DNA of 64,000 bases from Symbiodinium natans (GCA_905221605.1 CAJNDS010002099.1:1-64000); one strand, 5' to 3'; positions 9,378 to 19,890 are shown, counted from the first letter of the stretch. Numbers and translations: made by a program. The notes: generated from the sequence alone by a model not told the origin.

Positions 9378-11060
9378 ATTTCTGCAGGGTGCTGGGAAAC
9401 TGATCCCCCGCAAGCTCCGGATGAACGCCCACCCAAAGATCAATGCCCGCAGCATGCTGGGTGGCTAGACGCCCTCCAAGGTCTGGTTGAAGGCGCGTCC
9501 GAAGGTCAATGTCTGCAGTACGTGGGGGGACCTTCGCCCTGGACCCCCTCCAAGCTCTGGTTGAGGTCATGTCCAAAGGTCAACGTCTGCAGGGTGCTGG
9601 GAAATGTCAGGTAAAAACGCCCCGAAGCTCAAGGATTGCAAACTGCCAGGCAGAGCCACATTTTTTCAAGCGCTGGTTGAAAGAATACAAAGCTCAGGGA
9701 CTGTAAGTTGCTCAGCCAAGCCATATTCTCCAAGCTCTGGTTGCCCCAAACTCTAGTTGAAAGCACCTCTGAAATACAAGGACTGCAGACTGCCATGCAA
9801 GGCCACATTCTATAAGCTCTAGTTGAACGAAGAGCCGATGCTCAAGGACTGCGAACTGTCAGGCAAAGCCACATTCGCCAAGCTCTGAATGAAAGACTGT
9901 GAAAGACTGTCCGATGCTCAAGGACTGTCAGCTGCCATGCAAAGTCACAGTTTCCTAGCTCTGGTTGAAGGCGTACCCGAAGCACAAGGACTGCAAACTG
10001 CCAGAGAGGCCACACTCTTGAAGCTCTGGTTGAACGAGCCTCCGAAGCTGAAGGACTGCAAAATGCCAAGCAAAGCCACGTTCTCCTTGACAGAAACTCC
10101 GAAGGTCAAGGACTGCAGACTGCCAAGCAAGGCCATAATCGACAAGCTATGGTCTAACAAACCACCGAAGCTCAGAGGCTGCAAACTGTTAGGCAAGGTC
10201 ACATTCTTGAAGCTCTGGCTGAAAGCAAGCCCAATGTGATCATCTGGCCCGACCACATTCAAACCTGGCCAAAGGTGCTCGAGCAGAACGTTGACGTGTC
10301 GTGAGGCAGGACAAGGCTACAAGATGTAAGCTGCCAGACAAGGCCACACTCTCCAAGCTCTGGTTGAAGCAAGCTCAAAGATTGCAGGCTGCCCGGCAGG
10401 GCCACACTATCCAAACTGTTTGAGCCAATGTCCGGAGCTGAAGGACTGCAAGCTGCCAAGCAAGGCCACTTTCCCCAGGCTCTGGCTGAGATGGGTACCA
10501 AAGCTCTGAATGCAAGCTGCCAGGCAAAGCCACATGCTCAAAGCTCCCACTGAAATGACGCCCGAAGCTCAAGGACCGCAAGCTGCCCGGCGGGGCCACA
10601 TTCACTAAGCTCTATTTTGAACCAATTTAAAAAGCTCAGGGACTGCGCGCTGCCTGGCAAGGTCACTTGCGCCAAATTCTGGTTGAAACAGCCTCGGAAG
10701 CTCAAGGACTGAAAGCTGCCAGGCACGGCCACATCCTCCGAGCTTCGGTGAAAATTGCTTCCGACGCTCAAGGACCGCGAGTTGCCAAGCAAGGCCACAC
10801 ACTCCAAAACTATTTGAAAGCGACCCTGAAACGCAAGAACTGCAAGCTGCCAGGAAAAGGCCACATTCACCAGGCTCTGTTTGAGAGCGTCTCCAAAGCT
10901 CAAAGACTGCAAAACCACATCATCCAAGTACTGGATGAAATTGTTCCATAACAGAAGGACTGCACGCAATGCTACAGTCTCGAAGCACTTGTCGAAATAG
11001 TTTCGAAAAGCAAGCACTGCAAGCTGCCATGCCGGGCTTCACTTGGAAGCTGCACCAAAA
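9378..11060 (-). pseudogene. Decayed FNIP-type repeat gene, segment 4
   Basis: About 25 degenerate 60-66 bp units run here. The minus strand reads VALPGSLQSLSFGGSFNQSF-like units in shifting frames (9842-10069, 9945-10262, 10375-10605, 10538-11017). The best conserved part is 10538-11017, with QSLSFGDALKQSLVNVAF and SVGSNFHRSSEDVAVPGSFQ. It is most likely the 5' part of the same minus-strand gene as segments 1-3. No start codon or signal peptide can be assigned. Confidence 0.7.
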
Positions 11061-11230
11061 ACGCAAGCCAGAATGCCAAGGTTTGTGTTGGAACCTTGCG
11101 GTGCACCTGATGGCTCACAGGCCAACGCAGTCCATGTGCGCCCCTGTGGGCAGGTCTTCTCACGGGCGTGAGGAACTGCAAGCTACCCCGCCCCACTAAG
11201 CTAGGCACACATGAGAGATCTTACAAAAGC
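11061..11230. other. No gene recognised
   Basis: A short spacer separates the FNIP-type repeats from the Lys/Glu-rich element copy. It carries only short shadow frames. Confidence 0.3.
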
Positions 11231-12150
11231 AAAAGACAAAGCTATCCAAGCAATGCTCTGATGCTACTCTTGCATGGTGTGTGTGGCTTGAACCATAAGC
11301 ATCAAAGCGTGATGATCTTTCTCAAACTGTAAACAACCATGAGTAAACACATATCCCAAATGGCAGCATTCATCGCAGAAGCGAATGCCGAGGCAGAGAA
11401 GAAGAATCAGAAGAAAGAGGAAAAGAAAAAGAAAGAGCTCGAGAAGATGTTGAAAAAGGACAAGGAAGCTCTCGACGCGAAGAATGCCGCTGAGGACGAG
11501 AGAAATCAGCGAGCTATCAAGGCGTTCAACGAAGAGCAGAAGAGAAAGAAAGAGGAAGAAGAGAAGAAGTCGAAAAAGATCACCTGGAATTTCCCGGAAT
11601 TGCGCAAAGAGAGAGAGAGAGAGAGAGGGAGGAGAAGATGGAGAAAGCAAGAATCGCAAAAGAAAGCTTTGAGAAGAAGGCACAGAAGGCTGAGAAGAAG
11701 GAAAAGAAGAGAAAGGAGAAGGAAGAAAAAGGCCAAGAAGGAAGAGAAGAAAAGGCGCAAAGAAGAGTTGAAGAAAAAGCAAGCCGAGAAGAAGGATTGA
11801 AACCGCCTACGAAGCAGGCGATGGATATCGGAGAATCGAAGATGTGAGAGCGAACCGTTGCGAAGAAGACGTTGAGGAAAAGAAAAGGACAAGCTGGAAA
11901 AGGGCAGTGAGCAGCCTAGGAGGTTTAAGTCTCACAAAACGAGATGCATTTTGCATCGTGTTTCACAAACACCCTCATGTGTTTGAAGTTGTTTTTCGGC
12001 AATGCGAGAAAGGAGTGAAGGCAAGGAGCCTAAGCTACAGGCCGCTTGTGAGAAGAGCGAGCTGAAGGCAGATGCCTTGAAGAAAAATGTGTTTAAAAAG
12101 AAAACCGAAGCACATTTCAAAGCGAATGATGTTCGGTTGAGGGCGTAACA
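11231..12150 (+). pseudogene. Lys/Glu-rich coiled-coil protein of a repeated element, copy 2
   Basis: The 5' leader and start (11231-11357) match 1919-2045. An ATG at 11339 opens a 153-codon frame beginning MSKHISQMAAFIAEANAEAE, then almost pure Lys/Glu/Arg helix with WNFPELRK near residue 85. A (GA)n tract at about 11610-11628 shifts the frame, and more natural-looking sequence continues in another frame to 11847 (KPPTKQAMDIGESKM). Further Lys-rich codons extend to about 12130. The 3' repeat of the family is absent, so this copy is 3' truncated. The predicted protein is highly charged and probably a coiled coil; no function can be given. Confidence 0.55.
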
Positions 12151-12329
12151 ATAGGTACATTTTTCACCACAACTGTGCTGCTAGGCTCAAGCTACCCCCA
12201 AGGTAGTGAACAAGGTAGAGTAGTTGCGAACAGAAGCCGCCTACCGCCCGTTGAGAACAAGAGTGCGAGTGATAGTTGGAAGTGAAATTTCGCCGTTAAA
12301 GTTTTATAGGAGGAGGGTGGTGCCGTGAG
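12151..12329. other. No gene recognised
   Basis: A short stretch between the Lys/Glu-rich copy and the duplicated segment. No motif was seen. Confidence 0.3.
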
Positions 12330-13190
12330 AGTTGGCGCAGTGTCCCAGTATCCCTCAGCCTGCCAAGGTACCTAAGTAATCCATGAGTCAGTTCTCATTG
12401 TGCTGGGCTCTGTTTGTCAACACATCTTGTCGTCATGAGCCAGTTCCCTTTGCGCTAAGCTCTGTTTGTCATTGTTTGTCAACACATTCTGTCGTTCCCC
12501 GCCAACTTGTGGCAGAGTGCTTCGCCTCTATCCCCCCGTGTGCCCGCGCACGGCACTGCGCCGCGCCCCTTTATCGCGTCCTACGGAGGCGCGCGCCTCC
12601 TTGGTTGGCTGGCAGCCGTGTTGGGCTTGACCATTGCAGCTCGCGCATACAGGCTGGTGCAGCTGAGCCGGTGCTGGACCCTCCTTGTTTCCTGTTCCAT
12701 TCCACTCATGCGGCAGCAAGCCCCTCGCAAGTGGGGTTGTGGTGCTTGCCCTTCCGCCTTCGTTTGCCTACCGTACCACCTTCCCCAAACTCCTTGCTTG
12801 GCATCCGCTATCGATGGCCGTAGTGCGCAGTGCGGTGTTTGCCTTGCCGCTGTGTCGGTTTCGTTCGTGCCCATCCTTTTCAGTGGCTCCTCCTCCTTGC
12901 CCTTCGGGCGGGTGTTTTTGCTATCACCTGCCGGTCCTGTGTTTCCGCTGTTTTGCCTTCCTGCGCAGGCTGGCATTCTGTTTCCCTCTCTGGGTGGCCG
13001 GCTTGTGAATCCGTCCCCACGTATCCCTCAGCCGCAGAAAACTTTTTGCGACGCCGCATCTTTTGTCCTGGCCGTTCATGGCCAGCGCCAACCCTACCGG
13101 GTTGTGCCTTCTTGCTGGCCTTCGTGCAGTTTTTGCGCTGTGCGTCGTCCGCCTCGGATTTACGGGTAGGTAGGAGGGGGGGGTGCCTTG
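12330..13190. repeat. Tandemly duplicated segment, unit 1
   Basis: The unit begins with ggcgcagtgtcccagtatcc and ctcagcctgccaaggtacc and is repeated from about 13199. Matching landmarks include cgccaacttgtggcagagtg, the tatccccccgtgtgcccgcg block, ccattgcagctcgcgcatac and ttccctctctgggtggccgg. Overlapping open frames exist on both strands, but codons are not conserved between units and indels are not multiples of three, so I treat it as non-coding. Confidence 0.8.
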
Positions 13191-13198
13191 AGGGTTGC

Positions 13199-13860
13199 CG
13201 TTCCGGTCTGGCGCAGTGTCCCAGTATCCCTCAGCCTGCCAAGGTACCTAAGTAATCCTTGGCTCTGTCTGTCTACACATCTTGTCGTCACGACTTTGCG
13301 CTGGGCTCTTTTTGTCATTGTTTGTCAACACATTTTGTCGTTCCCCGCCAACTTGTGGCAGAGTGCTTCGCCTCTATCCCCCCGTGTGCCCGCGCATGGC
13401 ACTGTGCCCCTTTGTATCGCGTCCTACGGAGCGCGCGCCTCCTTGGTTGGCTGCCGTGTTGGGCCTGACCATTGCAGCTCGCGCATACCGGCTGGTGCAG
13501 CTGAGCCGGTGCTCGACCCTCCTTGTTTCTTGTCCCATTCTGCTCGCGCGGCAGCAAGCCCCTCGCAAGTGGCGTTGCGGCGCTTGCCTGGCGGGTGTTT
13601 TTGCTATGACCTGCCGGTGTGTTGCGCTTGCCTTTGTCTTGGCACTCCGCTATTTTGCCTTCCTGTGCAGGCTGGCGTTCTGTTTCCCTCTCTGGGTGGC
13701 CGGCTTGTGAATCCATCCCGCGTATCCCTCAGCCGCAGCCTCCTAGGTACCTTCTCGTGACTGCTGGCCACACCGCATCTTTTGTCCTGGTTGTGCCTTC
13801 TTGCTGCCCCTCGCGCATTTTTTTTTTTGCGCAGCGCGTCGTCTGCCTCGAGGGTGGGTT
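13199..13860. repeat. Tandemly duplicated segment, unit 2
   Basis: Unit 2 follows unit 1 after about 10 bp and is shorter, mainly because about 150-190 bp is missing after gcttgcc near 13590. Divergence is moderate, with frequent single-base indels. It ends in a gcgcgtcgtctgcctcg block corresponding to gtgcgtcgtccgcctcg in unit 1. Confidence 0.8.
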
Positions 13861-14510
13861 GTTGGGGCTGCTTGGTGGGTTGTGCTGGGCTCTGTCCCGG
13901 GCACCGGGCGTATGTGCTTTTGCCAGCACCGACTCACAGCTGGGTTGGCACTGGCCAATCTCCGCCAAGTCTGGCGACCTTTCGGCTGCCCTCTTGGTTT
14001 GTGGTTCTTTCGTGCCTGTGCCTGTGCCCGCCGTGCAGCTTCCGGCTACCTTCACCTCGTGCTTGGGTGCAGGCCTACCGGCCTGGTCGTTGGTAGCGCG
14101 TGCCCGGAAGCGCTGTCGCTGGCGCTGCGGTCCTCGCCTATCAGCTGCCAGCTGACTTGCCCCTGGTCTGCCGGACTGCTGGCGCTCCTCCTTTCCTCTT
14201 CCCAGCATTTCCATGCGCCTCTACTTTGCAGCTACGTTGGGGTGGCGCTGCTGGCTCGGCCCCACCCCCTACCTTGGAAGACCTTGTGTCTCACCCGCGG
14301 TTCGAGGGCTCAGTGCTTCACGGGCATGGTTTGTGGCTCCTTCTCTTCTCCCCTCCCCCTCCCGCTTTCCGCTTTCTTTCTTTCTTTCCACTGCTTCCGA
14401 CTCATCCCCTCCTGTTCCCAGTCCGCACCTTGGCTGCAAGTAAGCCTCCGCTGGAAGGGGGGGATGACGTCTGCGGAGCCCTTCTGAGAAAATGAACAGG
14501 GACGCGGTTG
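13861..14510. other. No gene recognised; Cys/Leu/Phe-rich open frames
   Basis: Long frames on the plus strand (13801-14487 and 14100-14495) reflect pyrimidine-rich, GC-rich DNA. They are Cys/Leu/Ser/Pro-rich without motifs. The stretch leads into the ORF at 14573 and could be its promoter or 5' UTR, but no specific element is recognisable. Confidence 0.35.
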
Positions 14511-14572
14511 TATGGCTGCGGCTACTGCTGTGAGCCGGACGAAGTTGCGTACACTGAGGAAGGAGATGTTAG

Positions 14573-15274
14573 CAGCTAGAGCGGCTGGATGCAGCCCCCA
14601 ACTCCCCCAACCCGCCGGAAGAGTTCTCAAAGGGTAAGGAAGGAAGCACCATTGCGCTTCTGCAAGCTGCCCTCGCTCTTGGCAGACGGATCGGGAGTAA
14701 CATCAAGGTACGTCCCTTGTGTGTTCCTCGACTCACACTCTCAAAAGGAGCCTATCTTCGGTTCATCGAGAACTATGGGTGGGAACCAATGACGAACGAT
14801 CAGTTGTTGAGCTTGGCAAATCAGCGTCTGCTCCTTCCGACCAACTTCCCTGGAGCGTATCTCTCTCTGGGCGTTCCCCATGCCAATTTAGGGTGCCGGG
14901 TCGGTCGGGCACTGCGCTGTCTCACGAAACTTGGCTGCCTGTCTGACGGTTTCGCAGTAGAGCGATCACCTGAGCATGACATTGATTGGGGCACTGAATT
15001 CATGGCTGCTATCCTTGTTGCACAGGCGTGTCAACTCGCGGAGCTCTTCAAGGGAGCCGCAACTTTTTTGCCATTCGTGCTAAATGGGCAATTTCCTGCA
15101 GTCAGAGTCATGGCGGACGCGGACTGCTGGCTGAGCGCCATGTTGGATGCCTGGGCGATAGTCAGTCCTACCAATGCGATGGTGCAAACCTTGCGGTGCA
15201 AACTGGCCGGCGCCTGGTTCCCGCCACCGCCTAAGCCCCCCTTGTTCGTCCTCAAATTCAAGCCACAAAATTAA
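14573..15274 (+). CDS. Unidentified protein (retroelement or host)
   Basis: One frame is open from just after a TAG at 14570 to the TAA at 15274, about 233 codons. It has no obvious ATG near its 5' end. A neighbouring ATG at 14512 in another frame (MAAATAVSRTKLRTLRKEML...) runs to about 14635, so a splice or frameshift could join them. The protein reads LGRRIGSNIKVRPLCVPRLT, SKGAYLRFIENYGWEPMTND, then a balanced globular composition and a Pro-rich tail (WFPPPPKPPLF). Its even codon use contrasts with the repeats around it. I do not recognise the family; it may be a host gene exon or a retroelement accessory ORF. Confidence 0.5.
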   Translation, partial: QLERLDAAPNSPNPPEEFSKGKEGSTIALLQAALALGRRIGSNIKVRPLCVPRLTLSKGAYLRFIENYGWEPMTNDQLLSLANQRLLLPTNFPGAYLSLGVPHANLGCRVGRALRCLTKLGCLSDGFAVERSPEHDIDWGTEFMAAILVAQACQLAELFKGAATFLPFVLNGQFPAVRVMADADCWLSAMLDAWAIVSPTNAMVQTLRCKLAGAWFPPPPKPPLFVLKFKPQN

Positions 15275-15533
15275 GAAAGATCACACCTGGCGAGCCCCCT
15301 TTTAGGCCATGTGGAAGGACGCACGCATGATGTAGCCAACAAGACACGTGAGAAGTACTACAACGTGCGCACATACAGCTCAGAAAGAGAATCAGCTACG
15401 GACCACAATCAAAGGAGCACCTCAAGAGCAGCTACTCTGATCGAGGCACGTAGAATGCCCGAGATATTTGACTCAAAGGCATCAAGCTATAAACAAGCGT
15501 CTGTACAAGTGAAACAAGAGTAGCCGCCCCGCT

Positions 15534-15536
<3 letters not shown>

Positions 15537-15609
<73 letters not shown>
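15537..15609. repeat. (GA)n microsatellite
   Basis: About 35 GA dinucleotides run almost without interruption. On the minus strand the array is translated as alternating Ser-Leu at the C-terminal end of the HxD-motif ORF, so the reading frame runs into it. Confidence 0.95.
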
Positions 15610-15613
<4 letters not shown>

Positions 15614-15615
<2 letters not shown>

Positions 15616-16175
15616 AGAGGAACGGGCAACAGAACCCCTTTCCGCTGCTGGCCATTGACCTGTCGAGAGACAGCCCCAGAATCAGCAGCCACCCAAATTT
15701 CACCCTTCTCAAAACCCGACAAAGGCACAACCAAATTTGGCACCCAAGAATTCTGCTGATCACGGTGGGGTTTTGCGCGAACCCCCTCAAAAACCACGAT
15801 TGAAGTGAACTTATGCCCTGGGGCAGATTGGCGCACGAACGATGCAAAGACGTGGGACGCCTGAGGGAAAACAGCAACATTAGTGCGCAACCCAACCTTG
15901 ACCCGAGCAAACGCTCCGGTAGAAAAAGCCTTGCCCGCAGTTCCACGCTGGGGCGCGGCCATTGGCAACATCTCAAAAAGCTGCAGCACATCACTCGCCT
16001 CAAGCCACTGCCTATCGAGCAACTGAGACGCAAAATCTTCGGGGTTGGCCGAAGGCGGCTGAGGCGGAACCAGGTCGGGGCACGGGACGTGCTTCGGTGA
16101 TGACTCCCCTTCAGGGACCTCATCATCAGAAGAAGAAACCACAAGCTCCTCACCAAGCTGCGCTGCATTTATCAT
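15614..16175 (-). CDS. HxD-motif ORF of retroelement, oxygenase-like (truncated)
   Basis: The frame starts at an ATG at 16175 and stays open to 15432 through the (GA)n tract. The unique part is about 185 residues. It contains an acidic Ser-rich N-terminus, a region with LPMAAPQRGTAGKAFSTGAF, and near residues 120-150 the block FTSIVVFEGVRAKPHRDQQN followed by NLVVPLSGFEKGEIWV. H-x-D with a downstream N-x-VVPLS-x-F-x-G-x-x-W is reminiscent of a double-stranded beta-helix Fe(II)/2-oxoglutarate oxygenase, whose first two iron ligands are H-x-D. The second His and the Arg that would complete such a site are not visible because the microsatellite replaces the C-terminus. It directly follows the CCCH gag-like ORF in another frame. 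The oxygenase reading is inference. Confidence 0.45.
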
Positions 16176-16206
16176 CAGTCACGTGGACCTGAGCCTCAGA
16201 GCCTAG

Positions 16207-16987
16207 TCACTCCTTCTTATGTTTTGGGCAAGTGGCATAGACATGATCCCGCTTGAAGCAGCCTCTGATGCAACAAATGTGAAGGCCACGATCGCACTTT
16301 CCACTAGTGACGGGACGCTGGCACCGCCCCAAGTTATGGTCGAAACAGATGGGCAACCCCCGGGTCGTGACTGGCACCCCATCGGAAAGCTCAGCAGGCA
16401 TACGAACATTACCTTTACCCTTACCTTTCCCCTTACCTTTTCCGCGACCCTTCAAACCCCTGCGGTCATCATAGGGCCCAGGTCGCGGGCGCAAAGGAGC
16501 TGGCGGAGGCAAAGGCAGGGGCTGCAGCAAGTGAGTGACATTGTTGCAAGACATGGCGTCACTCCAGATGCGATCGACTGGTCGCCCGGAAGCCACTCCC
16601 TGAATCCCTTGGCGTGTCCGATCAGCAGCTTCAACAAAAACCTGCCTGTCAGCCTGGATGAGTTGCTGGAGCGTGACACGGGCATACTGGTCTGGCGGAT
16701 CGCGAAAACGAGCCTGAAACAGAGCCTCAGACCAACGCTCATGCTCAGCGAAGCTTAGAATGCCAGCTTGGTCCAACGCAAGCCCCCTACGAGTAAGTGC
16801 ACGCTTAAGCAAAAAGGTCAGTGGACACATCGGCCGCCACTTTCACGGCCTGCGACCGAAGGGACACATGTCCTGTGCCATCCACAGCAAGCATTTTGTC
16901 ATCACGGTCCTTCTTGAACTTCACTTCATCATCCCGGCAGGGACAAGACTGCAAAGGCAAGTACGAAAGAGAATTGTCCTCATGCAT
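16207..16987 (-). CDS. Gag-like protein with CCCH-type Cys/His cluster (tyrosine-recombinase retroelement)
   Basis: The main frame is 16830-16207 (about 207 residues, ending HKKE). The preceding piece to 16987 is in another frame and joins near 16815 at an A-run, so one frameshift is likely. A helical domain (TRRGLALDQAGILSFAEHER, YARVTLQQLIQADRQVFVEA) is followed by a Pro-rich linker, a (GK)n basic stretch, and a C-terminal cluster with ICFDHNLGRC, GKC, LHICCIRGC and HVYATC. The spacing resembles CCCH zinc fingers. The ORF at 59633-58596 has the same plan. Gag-like nucleic-acid packaging is inferred from this plan and the adjoining recombinase. Confidence 0.6.
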
Positions 16988-17693
16988 CGGTCAATAACTG
17001 AGTGACCAGGAAGAGTCGGGCCATGGATGTTCAAGCCAGCAAGCCTGGCCCAACCGCCTAGGGGCAGAATCTTCCTTGAAGCTCTGAGACAGTAAGGTTG
17101 TAGCTTTCATGAAGAAGCCTACGCAGCACGCTCAACTCTGCCACATTGCATCGCGCCCTAAAACCCCAGCAACTGCAGTGGTGAAAGGGGACTCGTCAGT
17201 GTTGCCAGGCACGAAAGCACTAATGAAGGCAAATTTGCTCATGCAATCAACGCCGGCATCAGTGAACTTCTTCAAGACGGAGTCGCTCTGGAAGAAAAGT
17301 TTGCCTTGCTCTCGGTGATGGCCATGGCGAATGGTCCTGCAAGTGCACTACACGATCCTTCAGCCAAGACTGTATGTTCAAGTTATCACTCACAAACCAC
17401 AGGCGTTGTCGTATGCAAATCGCAGCATTTACGGGATCACAGCACCGTACAGCCACATTTTCAAGTCATTGGATGACCACTCGTCCAAAACCGCGTGCGC
17501 CGGTTAACCCGAGCTCTTTCAGCTCATCAGAGTGGACCGGCTCACCAAAGCACCGCGAGAACCGGTGCAACTGCCCACATAATCAAACTTCACCGCGCAG
17601 ACCGGTGAAAGCATAGCCGAGTCTATCCGGCTGCGTCACAAATGACGCGACCCATGTGCCGAGTGATCCGGCTGCCCCTCAGTTGAGCCGGGC
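16988..17693 (-). other. Remnant retroelement sequence, no intact ORF
   Basis: Short minus-strand frames include 17456-17259 (NAAICIRQRLWFVSDNLNIQ). This may be decayed coding sequence upstream of the gag-like ORF. Repeated ccggt-containing words occur near 17490-17680. No domain is identifiable. Confidence 0.3.
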
Positions 17694-19098
17694 TCACTTG
17701 AAACAATTCAAGCACATGTCAGCCATGAACCTTGGTTTCTCACTGAGCCTCTCGAACTTTCGGGCGCACGCCTTGCCGCACTTCAGGCGATTCCCACTCT
17801 CGTCAGCGAGGCGGTGCAACTTCCTTGAAGTTATGTGTCGGACATAAACAAGAGCATCGGGATCCTGAACCACAAGTTCAGCCCAAGGTGGCACAACCTG
17901 ATCTGCGGCCGCTTCCTCCGCCCTCAAGTCTTGCACATTGTCCTCTTCATCCAGCGAAACTTCGGATTCCGATGGTTCTTCGACGCCTGCGGCTGGTTCG
18001 GGAAGTAACCCGAACGTGTGACGTCCGGCAAAAACAGGCCCTGCCTGATGTCCTGGATGACAGCCTCCAGCGACCTCAGGGCTGGAGAACATTGTCACGA
18101 CCATAAACGTGCATCATCTCGTCCTGCGGGTTTTGTGATACCCCTAAACACGCCGGCGCAAAGGATCAACTCCGTGCTTCGACAGCCAAGAAAGACACGT
18201 GCATTTGCAGCTGTGAGTCCCGAGCCTGCGTGCCCCAGGGAAGCCCCGAGTGAGAAGGATCCCCCGGAGCAAGCAGCGGCCACCGTAGCCGAAGGCGGGA
18301 TCGGAGCCCAACCCCCTTCTAGCCCACGACTCGGCAGCAAAGGAAAGTCCTCGCCTTCAGGGATGCCAATGTAATTCGGAGACCTAACCACGTCTTAAAC
18401 CAAGGAACCGCAGTCAAGCCGAAGAGCGGCCCAACCATTGGTAGCAGTGCCGTTTTCCTTTCCAGCGAGAAGCTCGTCTTAGTCCGTGAAGTCTCTCCTT
18501 GAAAATATCCCGACAAGCGACCAGCAAAACCTTCAGGCTCATCGATTGTAAGATTCTTCAGACCTTGGGCATCGCTATACCTTGCACGGAGGTAAACACA
18601 CACGAGGAAGAACCCCGCACACAGACGGTCGACGTCACTTTCACGTTCGGAGATCAAGGGCCTTCACCATATCGACGGTGAGGGGTGGCTTCTGTCGTCG
18701 TTTCCTTTTGTTCAGGAACATCGAGCGAGCCAGGCCCCCAAACCGACCACTGCTTAGGGCAGCAGAAGCATTTTCAACGCCCAGCACAATTTGCAAAATG
18801 CAAGTGCAGACATCAATGCCTTTCCAAATGACGGTGCACAAGTGCTCTCGGACGCAAGCAGAAAATCGTACAAAAGCGCCTCGCTGAAAGGTAGGGGCTT
18901 ACACTGGCGAGCCTTGGCCCATGCAACAAACCTGATGAGAGGTCCAACTCGGTTGTGCAAGGTACCTGCCGATTTGCCCGAAAAAGTGCGCAGAAGGCCC
19001 TGAGAAATCGCCGCATCATTTCCCACGAAAGCAGCACACCGCCGGCCAACATCAAAAGACATTTTTTCAATGCGGAAGCCGCGGGTCGGCGGCCGTCA
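17694..19098 (-). pseudogene. Tyrosine recombinase of a DIRS-like retroelement, frameshifted
   Basis: In minus order, 19098-18754 gives a core-binding-like helical domain (LHNRVGPLIRFVAWAKARQC, FSEALLYDFLLASES). Then 18657-18319 carries the first catalytic-Arg region (YLRARYSDAQGLKNLTIDEP). Reading on in other frames gives HSCK at 18215-18204, GYH near 18140, and YGRDNV around 18106-18095. H-x-x-K, G-x-H and the Tyr in Y-G-R-D are the expected order for a tyrosine recombinase. A TAG sits just before GYH and frames change at least three times, so the gene is dead. After the Tyr, 18104-17694 ends in a Cys-bearing tail (LKCGKACARKF, MCLNC). Its likely partner is the RT-RNase H at 22938-20914. 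Confidence 0.7.
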
Positions 19099-19170
19099 GC
19101 ACCGACGCTTTTCAGAGTAGTACTTAGGAAAGCGAAAGAAAGAACTGCAACAAACAGCTCTGAATGGAAA

Positions 19171-19548
19171 TTATGGCTTATGTATGAGTACGCGCCATCG
19201 GTCCCTTTGTTGTGACAAGGGGAGAAGGGTGCGATATAGCTGGGTGTTATCCAGGTATACCAAGGAGGAGCCGCCATGCGCTCTAATGATGTCAGTCTGC
19301 GTAGGTATCCCAAAGAAGGAGTGGCCTAGATCAAGATGGGAGGGTGGAGCGTCTGTCTCCACGTATTCTGAGCGAAGCTTTGCTTCCGTAAGGCAGGATG
19401 CTGCCCAATGCGTCCTGGGACGTCCAGGTCTATTACTCCCAAAGGTGCACCTATAGGAGTGGGAGTGGGCAAACGTAGATTGCGCTTCCAAGGAAGCGGA
19501 GTGACGAAGGAGATGCCCCAATAGCTTCAATCGATTCTGGGAGTACAA
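19171..19548 (-). pseudogene. C-terminal fragment of a non-LTR (LINE) reverse transcriptase ORF
   Basis: The 125-codon frame reads NRLKLLGHLLRHSAS, then RPGRPRTHWAASC and finally QRDRWRVLIHKP before the stop. These are the typical landmarks of the C-terminal end of LINE ORF2 proteins: R..L..LGH.LR, a GRPR.RW motif, and DR..WR. The endonuclease and RT domains are missing. It begins immediately beyond the boundary of the 268-bp repeat at 19560, so the fragment is truncated there. Confidence 0.65.
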
Positions 19549-19559
19549 TCGAGAGGGAG

Positions 19560-19827
19560 TATTGTTCGAGGACCGTGCTTGAGCCCAAATGAACAGAATG
19601 TATAAGTATACAAAATTCTCGGAAACTCAATACGAAATCCAGATTCCGTCGGAGCAACATGAACGCTCTTCACGCCTCTCTTTTTCAAACGCTGGGGAAT
19701 CAATCTCCAGATATCTCTTTCCGAAGGGGCTGCACCCCACATCGGTGTTCCAATGTCGGCCAGGCCCGAAAACATTCGAGCGGATCTCTTGTCCTCTACA
19801 AGGGAGCGTTGGCAAACTCGCTACCCC
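19560..19827. repeat. 268-bp direct repeat, copy 1
   Basis: Copy 1 matches 20653-20920 with only about two differences (cacatcgg/cacgtcgg and ctctacaa/ctctagaa). On the minus strand it encodes MFSGLADIGTP(M/T)WGAAP and onwards in a shared open frame. Near its outer end the minus strand carries CATTTGGGCTCAAG, one mismatch from the last 14 bases of the dinoflagellate spliced leader. Confidence 0.9.
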
Positions 19828-19890
19828 CTCACAGGTCCAACCTAAGTATAGCGGCCTGAAACAGAGCGAAGATCAGCTTCCAAAAGCAAT

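Noticed and set aside
11264-11892. Minus-strand frames with many Leu/Phe runs, looking like membrane proteins
   Set aside because: They are the complement of AAG/GAG-rich codons of the Lys/Glu-rich protein, which always reads as Leu/Phe/Ser on the other strand.
12240-12262. A ccgcctaccgcccgttg stretch reminiscent of the end of small-subunit rRNA
   Set aside because: Similarity is limited to a few bases and no other rRNA sequence surrounds it.
12383-14487. Several long plus-strand frames resembling Cys-rich proteins
   Set aside because: The tandem duplicate units differ by non-triplet indels and the frames are not conserved between units, so coding is unlikely.
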